Source: Candidatus Saccharimonadota bacterium (GTDB lineage: Bacteria; Patescibacteriota; Saccharimonadia; Saccharimonadales; UBA4665). From it: a stretch of 64,000 nucleotides of DNA. A program made the translations under genes and the position numbers. The notes beneath the pieces are model-generated. The model was not told where the DNA came from and ran no database searches. It was given only the letters and a program-made list of their open reading frames with translations. Positions 1 through 10,619 of the stretch are shown in pieces. Each line of letters begins with the position of its first letter. Position 1 is the first letter of the stretch. Location of the stretch: contig JAQGGT010000006.1 in assembly GCA_028289245.1 (NCBI GenBank), positions 1 through 64,000 on the forward strand, in the 5' to 3' direction.

Positions 1-13
1 GCTGGGTGTCCGC

Positions 14-280
14 CTAGCGGCGGATGCCAAGTTTGGCAATGAGGTCTAAGTAGCCTTGGCTATCGCGGTCTGCGATGTAGCGCAACAAGCGGCGTCGACG
101 TCCAACCATCTGCAGTAGTCCACGGCGAGCCATGAAATCGTGCTTGTTAATCTTGAGGTGCTCGGTGAGTTCCTTGATGCGCTCGGTCAAAATAGCGACC
201 TGAGCACTGGCCCCACCAGTGTCTTTGCTGTGTGCTTGCGCGCTTTTAATAGCTGCTGCCTTCTTCTCCGTTGTAATCAT
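14..280 (-). CDS. rpsO: 30S ribosomal protein S15
   Basis: This 88-residue protein is full length for S15, which binds 16S rRNA early in assembly of the small-subunit platform. The family core is visible: SAQ near residue 13, the central H-DFMARRGLL region and the conserved GRRRRLLRY stretch followed by a C-terminal helix. No Shine-Dalgarno sequence precedes the ATG. Instead TAGAAT (positions 289-294, minus strand) ends 8 nt upstream, so the mRNA may be leaderless. It is transcribed separately from the membrane protein that starts at 1919. Confidence 0.96.
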   Translation of the reverse strand: MITTEKKAAAIKSAQAHSKDTGGASAQVAILTERIKELTEHLKINKHDFMARRGLLQMVGRRRRLLRYIADRDSQGYLDLIAKLGIRR

Positions 281-323
281 ATTCGACTATTCTACCAGAT
301 GAGCGCCCCTAGCGCAACACCTG

Positions 324-1919
324 CTACTTCATTGGGCCGAGGCCCTTACCGGGCTTGGCGTGGCGCATGGCATCTTGAAGGTTAGAATACTGGCTACCCA
401 AGTCGTTAACCTGGTTTTGGAGGTCTTTATACTCGGGTGAATTCGTCACCGTTGGGACATCATCGTCGCCATTAAGCAACGCGTTTATCTGCTGGCGCAA
501 ATCGTCTTGCTGATCGAGCAGAGCGTCCTCAATACGGGCGGCACGCATCAGGGTTAGGTAGTACTGGCCGGCCTCGGGATTTTGCTTCGCCAATCGGGTC
601 ATCTGCAAAGCAGTTTTCTGTTCGAGAATACTATCGCTATACGGATCCCGGAAGAGCTGCGGCATGCTGGTAACTTGGAGGATTTTTTCGCCTAGCAACG
701 TAGCCTGGTCTTCAGCTTCGTTGTTGCTTGAGTAGTCGCTAACGACTGCCGTATTAGGGGCAGCGATGCCCGGCTCAGGCTGGGCTGCGGTGTCTAGGCT
801 ACCGTAGGTGCCAGCCTTAAGCTCTGCGCTACCGGTAGGACCGTAGAAGAATCCTTGGTTTAATAGATTGTATGCCGTATCAGGCGCCTTTGGATCGGCG
901 TTTGGATCGATATATTTGCTGAACACGCCGCCACAAAGGCCGTCACTGAGCTGGTGAGACAACTCGTGAGAGACTGTGTTTTGACTGACAATGCCCTCTC
1001 CGACGATGTAGTTGCCGGCGATATCGATGTTAAGGTCATGCGTGCCGAAAATGGTATAACCGGCAGCATCTTTGCCAAAAGCAATCCCCGGGGTTAGAGA
1101 GCCAAAAACTATACGCTGAACGTGGCTTTCCTGCACCACGCTAAGGGGAATGTAGCTCAACTGCATCATGCTGCCGAGCAGTTCGGCCCGCATGCTGCGG
1201 CTGGTGGCTTGCTGGCTGAGCGGCATGGGGTGCACATCGCTATCGGGGGGTGTTACGAGGTTAGGGTCACCCACTTGCCAATCGTACAGTGTATTCAAGC
1301 CATAGGTGGCAGCATAGTTGGTAAATTCTTGCTTATAGACCGAGATGTCGATCTGGGGAACTTCTTTGCCGGCGTCGATAACTAACTCATCGTAATTATC
1401 AGGCAGCGGTATCAGATCCAGCGACTTTTGGGCTTCGCGGATATCCTGGAGCGTGTTCTGGGCTTCTGTTTTAAGCTGACTGCTGCTGAGGTGGTTATAA
1501 TCGGTGCCACCGTACAGCTCAACGAAAGTGTCGGTGACGTCTTCGGCGGTGACTTGGGTGGCACATCGGTCTCCTACTAGGGCATGGCCGAACACGCTGC
1601 GCAAGGCGTCGGTGCCGAGCTCGACGGTAGGCAACGGCGCAGGTGCCTGCTCTTCGCCGAGGTCAGCGCTAGTGGAATGTGAAGCCGTCGGCTTTTCGTA
1701 AGCGTTGCCGGCAAAGACGCCGCCCGCACCCACACCAATCAAACTGCCAGCCAGCGCCCCAACGACGGCCAGCCGCTTCCAGCGAGGGGTCGGTTCATGA
1801 GCCGTGATGGTAGGGGTCAGCGGTGTTTGGTCGGGCTGAACGTCAGCATCCACCTCGGGTAGGTCGGCGTATGGGATTGCTAATTGGTCAGGCTGGTCGG
1901 GTTGTTCTGGCTGGGTCAT
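324..1919 (-). CDS. Single-pass membrane protein with HEXXH metallopeptidase-like motif
   Basis: This 531-residue protein has an acidic, proline-rich cytoplasmic N-terminus (about 1-45), one transmembrane helix (about 48-70, after RWKR) and a long exported domain. HELSH at residues 318-322 matches the HEXXH zinc-peptidase motif. A possible third ligand is a Glu in NEAEDQ around residues 400-403. The C-terminus (about 465-520) is predicted to be helical or coiled. I do not recognise a named family. The fold and activity are inferred from the motif alone, and the domain could be an inactive relative. A good promoter (TTGACA, 17 nt, TAATGT) lies at 1960-1988. Confidence 0.7.
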   Translation of the reverse strand: MTQPEQPDQPDQLAIPYADLPEVDADVQPDQTPLTPTITAHEPTPRWKRLAVVGALAGSLIGVGAGGVFAGNAYEKPTASHSTSADLGEEQAPAPLPTVELGTDALRSVFGHALVGDRCATQVTAEDVTDTFVELYGGTDYNHLSSSQLKTEAQNTLQDIREAQKSLDLIPLPDNYDELVIDAGKEVPQIDISVYKQEFTNYAATYGLNTLYDWQVGDPNLVTPPDSDVHPMPLSQQATSRSMRAELLGSMMQLSYIPLSVVQESHVQRIVFGSLTPGIAFGKDAAGYTIFGTHDLNIDIAGNYIVGEGIVSQNTVSHELSHQLSDGLCGGVFSKYIDPNADPKAPDTAYNLLNQGFFYGPTGSAELKAGTYGSLDTAAQPEPGIAAPNTAVVSDYSSNNEAEDQATLLGEKILQVTSMPQLFRDPYSDSILEQKTALQMTRLAKQNPEAGQYYLTLMRAARIEDALLDQQDDLRQQINALLNGDDDVPTVTNSPEYKDLQNQVNDLGSQYSNLQDAMRHAKPGKGLGPMK

Positions 1920-1959
1920 GGCTTGAAGCTTTGTTTTGGTTTGGTAAATAACTACTTAA

Positions 1960-1988
1960 ACATTAGCACTAAATTGATTTTTTGTCAA
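1960..1988 (-). promoter_or_regulatory. Sigma-70-type promoter for the HEXXH membrane protein
   Basis: Reading the minus strand, TTGACA (1983-1988) is followed after 17 nt by TAATGT (1960-1965). The predicted start near 1953 leaves a leader of about 33 nt. The -35 box overlaps the truB stop region, so the two genes are packed but separately initiated. Confidence 0.7.
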
Positions 1989-2671
1989 TCAAGAGTTTTG
2001 AGATGAGACAGGAGGTCAGCGGCTTGGGGAGAAACGGCGTTGGCGACATCGTAGCCAGCGATCCGGGTACGGCGCAGCTCAGTAGTGTAGGCACCGGTAC
2101 CGAGTGCCAGCGCTAGGTCCTCGACGAGAGTGCGGATGTAGGTACCGGAAGACACATCGGCTATGAGCTGGACTACCGGATAGTCGTAGGACACGACCTC
2201 TAGGCGGTGGATGATGACAGGGCGTGCCTCGATAACGACTTCTTTGCCGGCCCGGGCCAGCTTGTAGGCCCGCTGGCCATCGACTTTGATGGCGCTGTAG
2301 GCGGGCGGTACCTGTTGAATCGGACCGGTAAAGCGTGTGACGGCCGTTTGCAGGGCTTCTGGGCTGGGCGTGAGACCGTCGATTACCGTGAGCTCCCCTT
2401 CGGGGTCGCCGGTGGTGCTGGTAACGCCAAACTGCATAGTGATCTCGTAGGTTTTATCGAGCTTGCTAAACTCACCAGCCCGGCGGGTATACTCCTTGCC
2501 GACCAGAAGAATGAGCAGACCGGTGGCAAACGGGTCAAGCGTGCCGGAGTGGCCAACTTTGCAGTTTTTGGGCTTTTTGCCTTCTTCGTGGGCGACAATT
2601 TTGCGGACATAATTGACGGCGTCAAAAGAGGTCCAACTGGCCGGTTTGTCGATAAGCAGCAATCCTTGCAT
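1985..2671 (-). CDS. truB: tRNA pseudouridine(55) synthase
   Basis: TruB isomerises U55 in the T-loop of tRNAs. The catalytic motif GHSGTLDPFATG is present with the nucleophile Asp at residue 46, along with the N-terminal LLIDKPASWTSFD motif and PPAYSAIKVDGQRAY. At 228 residues it is shorter than the roughly 300-residue enterobacterial enzyme, so the C-terminal PUA-type domain is missing. TATACT (2678-2683, minus strand) ends 6 nt before the ATG, suggesting a leaderless transcript. It lies 17 nt downstream of the DHH-like gene. Confidence 0.95.
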   Translation of the reverse strand: MQGLLLIDKPASWTSFDAVNYVRKIVAHEEGKKPKNCKVGHSGTLDPFATGLLILLVGKEYTRRAGEFSKLDKTYEITMQFGVTSTTGDPEGELTVIDGLTPSPEALQTAVTRFTGPIQQVPPAYSAIKVDGQRAYKLARAGKEVVIEARPVIIHRLEVVSYDYPVVQLIADVSSGTYIRTLVEDLALALGTGAYTTELRRTRIAGYDVANAVSPQAADLLSHLKTLD

Positions 2672-2688
2672 GCCTCAAGTATAGCGGA

Positions 2689-4500
2689 CTACTGCTGCGG
2701 TGGAGTGGCACCGAAGTTAAACGGGATGGGTGGTGGCACGGGTGGCGGGGCGGTTGGGTCGACTACCGTTGGCTGTGTGGCCGGGGCGACGGTACCGGGT
2801 GTTACAAAGGTAGGAATAGTAGTGGTGTCGAGACCAGGGTCTGGCAGTGGCGAGACGGGTAGGTTTTGGTCGATAGCCGGCGGTGGCGTCGCCGGGATGG
2901 TTTGAGCCAGGGCATCAGTAAAGCCGCCACTAGGTTGCGGAGCTGACGATGGGTCTGGCTCGTGGAGCGGTGCACCCATAGGCTGCGCGTTGAGGGCTTG
3001 GATAGGCTCGGGAGCTATGGGCGCGCTGTTGTCGAGAGCCCGGAGGACTTCATCACGAGCATCATTGACGTCGCCGGGAGCGCCGCCCAGATGCGGACTA
3101 GCTACTTGCTGCTCGATCTCGGTGAGCGTTTTATTCTCCTCGTAGGTTTCCAGCGGCTCTGAGGGTGGCACCCAAGCCGGCGGTGGCGGCGTGAAACCAG
3201 TAAGTACCGGCTCATACGGCCGTGGCTGCGGAGGGGTTGGCGGGGTAAACGCCGGCGGCTCGGGCATATCGAGTTGCGGAGGAAGTACGTCGGCGGCGTT
3301 AACCTCGGGTGGATCAATGAGGATGCCATCCTGTTGACCGCTAACCGGCGACGGCTCGGGAGGCATTAAGCCGATGCTACCAACGGCCTCCTCTTCGGCT
3401 TCTGGCTGTGAGTTAGCGGTGAGTGTACCGCCCATAGTGGGAGGGTCGAGCATAATGTGCGGGGTCCGCGGTACGACTTCATTGTCGTTGCTATCGTCTG
3501 AGACAGGCGCTTGGGGCAGCGGCGTAATCGCCGGCAGCTCTGTTGACTCGGGTAATTCGGTCTCCTCGGCCGGTTGATCAGCTGGCTCAGAGTTACTTTC
3601 GGCTGGCTGGTCGGCATCGTGAGCTATTTCTAGGGTGCCCGGCTCTTTTGGCGGCGTAGCTTCGGCTGGCTGGTCGGCAGGTGGCTCAGCAGGAGTATCA
3701 GATGCCGGTTCGTCGGATGCGGCTGCGGGAGCTGACGTGTCAGATTCAGGAATAAGCGCTGCTCCCAACTTAGCGGCAACGAGCTGTTGGTTAGCGCCAG
3801 CGGCCATCAGCGCCGCACTGACACTCATGGTGTGCGGCGTGGTCTTCTCATTACTAAAACGCTCGGTTTGGGCAACAATACCGGTGAGTAGCGCAGTAGC
3901 AATCTGGCCATCCATGAGGTTTGGATCGAGTGAATCACAGAGGTCGGTGACAACTTCAGCCAAGCTGCTGGCTTGCGTCTGTACCCAGTTGATACTACCC
4001 AGCTCGGTGGCTTGGGCTTCTATAGAAATGCCGATTACGGTGGCATCGTGTAAGATACGGCCGTGTGAAGTAATGGCTTCGTCGAAGTCTTTTTGCTCGG
4101 CAACGCCCAGCGCCACTACGGCGTCGACGTTGAAGTCGCCCTGGCTAAAAACGAGATCGTCGGCACTGAGCGAGGTGCGGTAGGGTGTAATAAAAATGCG
4201 CACCATCTGGTCTTCGACCTTGTAGCGCAGCTTGTCGGCCTTGCTTTTGTCGAGAGCGATAATAAAGTCCCGGAGACTATCGGTGTTTTTCTCAAGGGTT
4301 GATTCGGGCTCTAGGAACTCGATGGTTGAGGGCACTGCCCCGCTGAAGACGGCGGTAGCATGCTTGCCAAATTTGTTGAGGAGTAGCGTCAGACCAATAC
4401 AGGCAGCCAACTGGTCTACCGAAGGGTCGCGGCTCACCGTCACCAATATATTATTGGCTGCTTGGAGCTTCTCGACGAGCTGATCTTTTGCGCTGTCCAT
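2689..4500 (-). CDS. Degenerate DHH-like protein with long proline-rich tail
   Basis: Residues 1 to about 250 look like the N-terminal domain of DHH/DHHA1 phosphoesterases (bifunctional oligoribonuclease/pAp phosphatase NrnA type): an ILVTVSRDPSVD opening, a Gly-Lys turn and ATALLTGIVAQTERF near residue 205. The metal-binding DxD and DHH motifs are absent, so catalysis is unlikely. From about 260 to 603 the chain is proline-, alanine- and acid-rich, with DQPAE-like repeats, and is probably disordered. TAAAAT (4509-4514, minus strand) ends 8 nt before the ATG. Function unknown; a scaffold role would be a guess. Confidence 0.75.
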   Translation of the reverse strand: MDSAKDQLVEKLQAANNILVTVSRDPSVDQLAACIGLTLLLNKFGKHATAVFSGAVPSTIEFLEPESTLEKNTDSLRDFIIALDKSKADKLRYKVEDQMVRIFITPYRTSLSADDLVFSQGDFNVDAVVALGVAEQKDFDEAITSHGRILHDATVIGISIEAQATELGSINWVQTQASSLAEVVTDLCDSLDPNLMDGQIATALLTGIVAQTERFSNEKTTPHTMSVSAALMAAGANQQLVAAKLGAALIPESDTSAPAAASDEPASDTPAEPPADQPAEATPPKEPGTLEIAHDADQPAESNSEPADQPAEETELPESTELPAITPLPQAPVSDDSNDNEVVPRTPHIMLDPPTMGGTLTANSQPEAEEEAVGSIGLMPPEPSPVSGQQDGILIDPPEVNAADVLPPQLDMPEPPAFTPPTPPQPRPYEPVLTGFTPPPPAWVPPSEPLETYEENKTLTEIEQQVASPHLGGAPGDVNDARDEVLRALDNSAPIAPEPIQALNAQPMGAPLHEPDPSSAPQPSGGFTDALAQTIPATPPPAIDQNLPVSPLPDPGLDTTTIPTFVTPGTVAPATQPTVVDPTAPPPVPPPIPFNFGATPPQQ

Positions 4501-4602
4501 GACTGTTTATTTTACACTTTTTGTTGTTAGAGCTATCAACAGCATCGTAGCATAAGGGTTACGGCTTTGTCCACATTTTTCTTCCCTTGCAGTACCCTTT
4601 TC

Positions 4603-4631
4603 TTTACAATCGAGAGCAGCCTCTGTATATT
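4603..4631 (+). promoter_or_regulatory. Promoter for rpsT
   Basis: TTTACA (4603-4608), a 17-nt spacer and TATATT (4626-4631) form a close match to a sigma-70 promoter. Transcription would start near 4638, giving a leader of about 39 nt that carries the AAAGGA ribosome site at 4666-4671. Confidence 0.75.
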
Positions 4632-4676
4632 TAAGTCCGAAGTCTACAAAAGCGTTAGCATAATAAAAGGAATCAC

Positions 4677-5048
4677 ATGCCAATCATTAAATCAGCTAAG
4701 AAGCGCGTTAAAACCGCCAATAAAGCTGCCATCCGCAACAGTAAATCTAAGCGTACTCTCAAGACCGCTGTCAAAAGCTTCCACGCTGCCCTCACCGGTA
4801 AGTCTAAGGATGCCGGTACCAAGCAGTCGAAAGTTCAGAGTGAACTCGACAAAGCCGTCAAAAAAGGCATCTTGCACAAGAATAAGGCCGCTCGCCTCAA
4901 GAAGCAGGCCGCTACCAAAGCTAAGGCTGCCGGCGTAAAGCCAGCCGCTAAGGCTAAGAAGGCCGCTCCCGCTAAAAAAGCCGCTGCACCAAAGAAGGTC
5001 GCTGCGAAAAAGCCAGCCGCCAAAAAAGCTCCTGCCAAGAAAAAATAG
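4677..5048 (+). CDS. rpsT: 30S ribosomal protein S20 with lysine/alanine tail
   Basis: S20 binds 16S rRNA in the body of the small subunit. The N-terminus MPIIKSAKKRVKTANKA and the lysine-rich helical bundle are typical. The usual length is about 85-90 residues; this protein has 123 because of a C-terminal extension (about 88-123) of repeated AAKK and PAAKK units. Such tails are known on some high-GC bacterial ribosomal proteins and resemble histone H1 tails. The gene has its own promoter and an AAAGGA ribosome site, unlike the leaderless neighbours. Confidence 0.95.
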   Translation: MPIIKSAKKRVKTANKAAIRNSKSKRTLKTAVKSFHAALTGKSKDAGTKQSKVQSELDKAVKKGILHKNKAARLKKQAATKAKAAGVKPAAKAKKAAPAKKAAAPKKVAAKKPAAKKAPAKKK

Positions 5049-5068
5049 CAGCCATCCCGCTACTGCTT

Positions 5069-5092
5069 GTACCGCCAGATCACTGGCGGTAC
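5069..5092 (+). terminator. Hairpin downstream of rpsT
   Basis: A perfect 10-bp stem (GTACCGCCAG, loop ATCA, CTGGCGGTAC) is followed by the weak U-rich stretch TATCTTTAT. It probably terminates rpsT transcription just before the next gene at 5102. Confidence 0.65.
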
Positions 5093-5101
5093 TATCTTTA
5101 T

Positions 5102-5563
5102 ATGCATGAGTCACCGCCACGCTACCATGAAAAGTCGGTGCACCGACAAGACGCCTTCGACCGTCTTAAATTTGACGACCCCATATCGAAAAGTTTTCGC
5201 GAGCTGACCACTTGCGCTCGTGCCCTGGGCCGCTTCTTTGAGGGCGGGTACGAGGGCCGGATAGCACCTGGTTTTATTAATGCCCAAAGAGGGACCATCA
5301 CAAATTTAATTTCTTATTTTTTTGCCGACCAAGGTGCCGTTCTCCAGGTTACCATTGGTGACCGCCCGATCCCCCGCACCGACTACCACGCCACCCTGCT
5401 CGAGCCGGGCGATCAAATTTTGGCGAGATTCTTGCAGACCAGCCACTACGTAGACGACGATGTCATGATCGGCAATAGCACCGAGGGCTACATCAATCTG
5501 ATCGACTTTGGCCGCAACCTTTACTTTGATGGCACCGTCGAGCTGTATTTACCGCTAGATTAG
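5102..5563 (+). CDS. Hypothetical protein, 153 aa
   Basis: A soluble protein with a basic, His-rich N-terminus (HESPPRYHEKSVHRQD) followed by a compact mixed alpha/beta region and no signal peptide or membrane helix. I do not recognise the family. The stop codon overlaps the convergent holA stop in a 4-nt TTAG (5560-5563). The ATG follows the rpsT terminator hairpin directly and no clear ribosome site is visible, so the start is less certain than the frame. Confidence 0.6.
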   Translation: MHESPPRYHEKSVHRQDAFDRLKFDDPISKSFRELTTCARALGRFFEGGYEGRIAPGFINAQRGTITNLISYFFADQGAVLQVTIGDRPIPRTDYHATLLEPGDQILARFLQTSHYVDDDVMIGNSTEGYINLIDFGRNLYFDGTVELYLPLD

Positions 5564-6483
5564 CTGTAGGCAAGGCGCAACAAATAGTTTTGGAGCGCTT
5601 CGTCGACGTCGAGGGCCGTGCGCTTACTTTTGGCATCGATATCGAGCAAGCCACTGATTAAACCCTTAAGCTCGGCCATGCTGAGGTAGCGGACGATGTT
5701 GGCACTTTTTTGAATTACATAAGGGCTCAGCTTGGCATCTTTGGCGATCTCAGCCGGGCTGCGCGACCCGGCAGTCTTGATGATGGCTAAGATATGTAGC
5801 TGCCACGCCAGCATAGCTACAATCTGTTGCGGCTCAACTTTGAGGGCCCGCTGCTCGGCATATAACTGGGCGGCCCGCCGGCTATTGCCGGCAAAAGCCG
5901 ATTCGAGCAGTTGGAAGATGGTCGACTGGGGCGTTAAGTCGGTCAGCTCGTCGATAGTCTGGCGGGTGACCTGCTCACTCCGCAGCAGCAGCTTGTTGAG
6001 TTCGTTGGATAAATTTTGTTGGTTGGTGCCGACGCGCTCTATCAAATAACGGGCGTCATTACTGCTAATACTGCCCTGCTGGTCCTTAGCGGTGCGCACC
6101 AGCCAGGCCGCCAGGCCGTTGCTATCCATCTCGATGAACTCCCGAAAATCAGTGGCGCTCTTGAGGTACTTGAAGTAGCTGCCGCGCTTATCGAGCTTGG
6201 GTTCGACAATCACGAGGTCGGTAGTGTCGTAGACCTCACCCAGAATTTGTTCAGCTTGCTCTATAAACAATTTGTTTATGCTTGGTGCCCGCAAAACAAC
6301 CATCTTTTTGCTAGCTAAGAACGGCAAGCTTGTCACCGCCTCGCGCACTCGCGCCAGCTCGGCTTCCTCGCCGTCGATCCGCTCCAGCGCCAAATCGCCC
6401 TGCTCCGCCACAAAGCCATCGACCAGTTTGCGGAGCTCCCGGCTCAGCAAAAAGCTATTGGCACCTGTCAGCGTGATAATCAT
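5560..6483 (-). CDS. holA: DNA polymerase III delta subunit (clamp loader)
   Basis: HolA opens the beta clamp within the clamp-loader complex. The N-terminus MIITLTGANSFLLSREL, the VTSLPFLASKKMVVLR region around residue 50 and the C-terminal helical collar fit the family, and about 307 residues is normal. I start at the internal Met (6483), not 6504: TACACT (6490-6495, minus strand) ends exactly 6 nt before this ATG, and family alignments begin at ITLTG. The stop overlaps the convergent 5102-5563 gene by 4 nt. Confidence 0.88.
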   Translation of the reverse strand: MIITLTGANSFLLSRELRKLVDGFVAEQGDLALERIDGEEAELARVREAVTSLPFLASKKMVVLRAPSINKLFIEQAEQILGEVYDTTDLVIVEPKLDKRGSYFKYLKSATDFREFIEMDSNGLAAWLVRTAKDQQGSISSNDARYLIERVGTNQQNLSNELNKLLLRSEQVTRQTIDELTDLTPQSTIFQLLESAFAGNSRRAAQLYAEQRALKVEPQQIVAMLAWQLHILAIIKTAGSRSPAEIAKDAKLSPYVIQKSANIVRYLSMAELKGLISGLLDIDAKSKRTALDVDEALQNYLLRLAYS

Positions 6484-6599
6484 GCTTTTAGTGTAGCATT
6501 GCAAATCGATGGCTTGCCGGCTTCTGTGCGCTCCTAGGGTGTAAGAAAAATCGCTTATCTGTTAGCCGCTTTCGTGGTACAACTTAGATACACAGTTTT

Positions 6600-8783
<2,184 letters not shown>

Positions 8784-9659
8784 TTACTTTGATAACGGCT
8801 GGCAATGCGGGCAGGTGTGCGTACCTCGCCCGGCAACCCGGCTTTTGATAATTATTGTGCCACAGCGTGGGCACGGCAGCCCTTCGCGCCGAAATACACT
8901 GGCAAAATCCAGATAGCTGCCCCGCTTGCCCTCGGCATTGACATAGTTTTTATCGGTGGAGCCACCCTTGGCTATCGACAACCTCAGCACAGCCGTCAGG
9001 GCTTCGTAGAGGGCTTTAAACTGGCTTTCAGTAATGTCTCGTACGATAGTAGTAGGATGGATCTTAGCACCCCACAGGCTCTCATCAGCATAAATGTTAC
9101 CGATGCCTGCCACGACTGTTTGGTCGAGGAGCGCTGCCTTAATGTTTGTGTTTTTGCGCCGTAGTAGCCGGGCCTGCAGATCGCGCCAGCTAAAGTCGCT
9201 ACTAAGCGGTTCCGGTCCAACTTTCTGAAAGAAGTCGAGCATTGGCACTTCGGCCGTCGGTAGCAGCCGCATCCACCCAAATTTGCGCTGATCGTTGAAA
9301 TATAAATGCGAGCCGTCGGCAAACTCTAGGGTGACGCGCGTTGAGCGGTCTGGCAAATGGCCAACTAGCGAATCATTGGGATGCCCGGCTCCAAAACGCT
9401 CTTCAGTCCCCACAAAAACTAGCTGTCCGGTCATCTTTAAATGCACCACCAACGAGTACTTACTGGATAGCTCAATGAGCAAAACTTTGGCGCGCCGGGC
9501 TACCGTCACCACGCTGGCCCCGACCAAAAATACCTGGATGTCACTCAGGGCGTTCGGGAAACTCTTATCGGTGTCGCTCACCGCGCTAGTCACCACGCGG
9601 CCGGGCAGCAAACGCTGCAGACCAAGGCGGACTGTCTCTACCTCTGGTAATTCTGGCAT
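8784..9659 (-). CDS. mutM: Formamidopyrimidine-DNA glycosylase
   Basis: MutM/Fpg removes 8-oxoguanine and ring-opened purines. All hallmarks are present: N-terminal PELPEVETV (Pro2 is the catalytic amine after Met removal, Glu3), HLKMTGQL, the H2TH segment AGIGNIYADESLW and a C-terminal CxxC...CxxC zinc finger (CPRC near 260, CPHC near 285) with the conserved RGTHTC. At 291 residues it is full length. TACAAT (9666-9671, minus strand) ends 6 nt before the ATG. Its stop abuts the otsAB stop with no gap. Confidence 0.96.
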   Translation of the reverse strand: MPELPEVETVRLGLQRLLPGRVVTSAVSDTDKSFPNALSDIQVFLVGASVVTVARRAKVLLIELSSKYSLVVHLKMTGQLVFVGTEERFGAGHPNDSLVGHLPDRSTRVTLEFADGSHLYFNDQRKFGWMRLLPTAEVPMLDFFQKVGPEPLSSDFSWRDLQARLLRRKNTNIKAALLDQTVVAGIGNIYADESLWGAKIHPTTIVRDITESQFKALYEALTAVLRLSIAKGGSTDKNYVNAEGKRGSYLDFASVFRREGLPCPRCGTIIIKSRVAGRGTHTCPHCQPLSK

Positions 9660-9717
9660 TCGCCTATTGTAACAATCACCATTTACCTTTCATAGCGGAT
9701 ACTCCACAATAAGCGAA

Positions 9718-9954
9718 ATGGATTCTTTATTCGATATTCTCGGGAGCAAAAATTTTGATGAACCGCCCGAGGCAACTAGCATCAAGAAATTTGTCCAAGA
9801 CGAGTACCAAACCGCAGTAGCCGTGACAGTCCGCCCTAAGGACATCATCGTGAGCGTGCCGAGTTCGGGCATGGCCTCTACGCTGCGGTTACGAGCACCG
9901 GAGATAAAACGGCGCTGCCAAATCGACAAAAAGTTAGTGTTTCGGATTGGTTAA
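9718..9954 (+). CDS. Small protein resembling DUF721/DciA
   Basis: A 78-residue protein divergent from mutM. The C-terminal half, with VTVRPKDIIVSVPSSGMAS followed by LRLRAPEIKRR and a closing KKLVFRIG, resembles the single DUF721 domain of DciA, the helicase-loading protein of many bacteria. The N-terminus (MDSLFDILG) is short. The assignment is tentative and rests on a pattern rather than invariant residues. CACAAT (9705-9710) ends 7 nt before the ATG. The stop overlaps the convergent gene by 4 nt (TTAA, 9951-9954). Confidence 0.6.
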   Translation: MDSLFDILGSKNFDEPPEATSIKKFVQDEYQTAVAVTVRPKDIIVSVPSSGMASTLRLRAPEIKRRCQIDKKLVFRIG

Positions 9955-10523
9955 TAGACGCCATTGTCGTGGTCGACAATGTCTAAGAATTTGGGAATCT
10001 GGCGTTGGAATAAGCTACGGGTTAGGCCGAGATTACCGAGATAAGTCTTAGGCGTGCCGGAGCAGTCACTGGCCCAGAAACGCTGAATAGTCTTGCCGTC
10101 CTGGATCAGATCGAAAATGTAGCGGTTGCCCAAGGCACAGTAGCCGCGCTCATCGGCGAGCGTCTGATCGCTGTTGCCTTTAGTGTAGCCCGCTTTATCG
10201 AGGGCCCGCAAGAAGCTAGCGTAGCTTTGTTGTGTATTACCGTAGGTTTGCTGGTCGGTCACTTGGTCATTGTAGCCAGTGATGCTTTCGTAGGTAGTGC
10301 TGTCGCGGCCCACGGTGACCTGTGTCTCTTTGTGTTCTTGGTTCGCAATGATCGGACCAGACACCGTCATACGCACTGTGGCGTCGGTGTTGGCATAGTC
10401 TTTGAGGGCTTTGCTGGTGGCAGGCACCTTACCGTTGCCCTTACCATTGCCGCCGCCTACCAGTAGAATAATCAACAGGATGAGCAGACCAATAGTCACG
10501 AAAAAACCGATAATATAGCGCAT
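9951..10523 (-). CDS. Membrane-anchored hypothetical protein, 190 aa
   Basis: An N-terminal transmembrane helix (about 3-23, IIGFFVTIGLLILLIILLV) is followed by a Gly/Asn/Lys linker and an exported domain of about 155 residues with two Cys (CALG and SDCSGT) that could form a disulfide. This short-anchor, exported-domain design recurs in the window. I do not recognise the fold. A purine-rich AGAGG ribosome site precedes the ATG, so this gene belongs to the leadered class. Confidence 0.68.
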   Translation of the reverse strand: MRYIIGFFVTIGLLILLIILLVGGGNGKGNGKVPATSKALKDYANTDATVRMTVSGPIIANQEHKETQVTVGRDSTTYESITGYNDQVTDQQTYGNTQQSYASFLRALDKAGYTKGNSDQTLADERGYCALGNRYIFDLIQDGKTIQRFWASDCSGTPKTYLGNLGLTRSLFQRQIPKFLDIVDHDNGVY

Positions 10524-10606
10524 GTAACCTCTTACAATAAGTTATTATTTAGTATTGTATCACACTTTTGCTTATTTTGCAATAGATACGAGGTGAATTA
10601 CTTCGG

Positions 10607-10612
10607 TATAAT
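10607..10612 (+). promoter_or_regulatory. Consensus -10 element, leaderless start
   Basis: A perfect TATAAT lies exactly 7 nt before the ATG at 10620. Transcription would start at or within 1-2 nt of the start codon. No ribosome site is present and no good -35 box is visible. Confidence 0.65.
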
Positions 10613-10619
10613 AGACCCT

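Noticed and set aside
2207-2905. 232-codon plus-strand frame across truB and the DHH-like gene
   Set aside because: Spans two real genes on the other strand and has low-complexity Gly-rich content derived from the Pro-rich tail.
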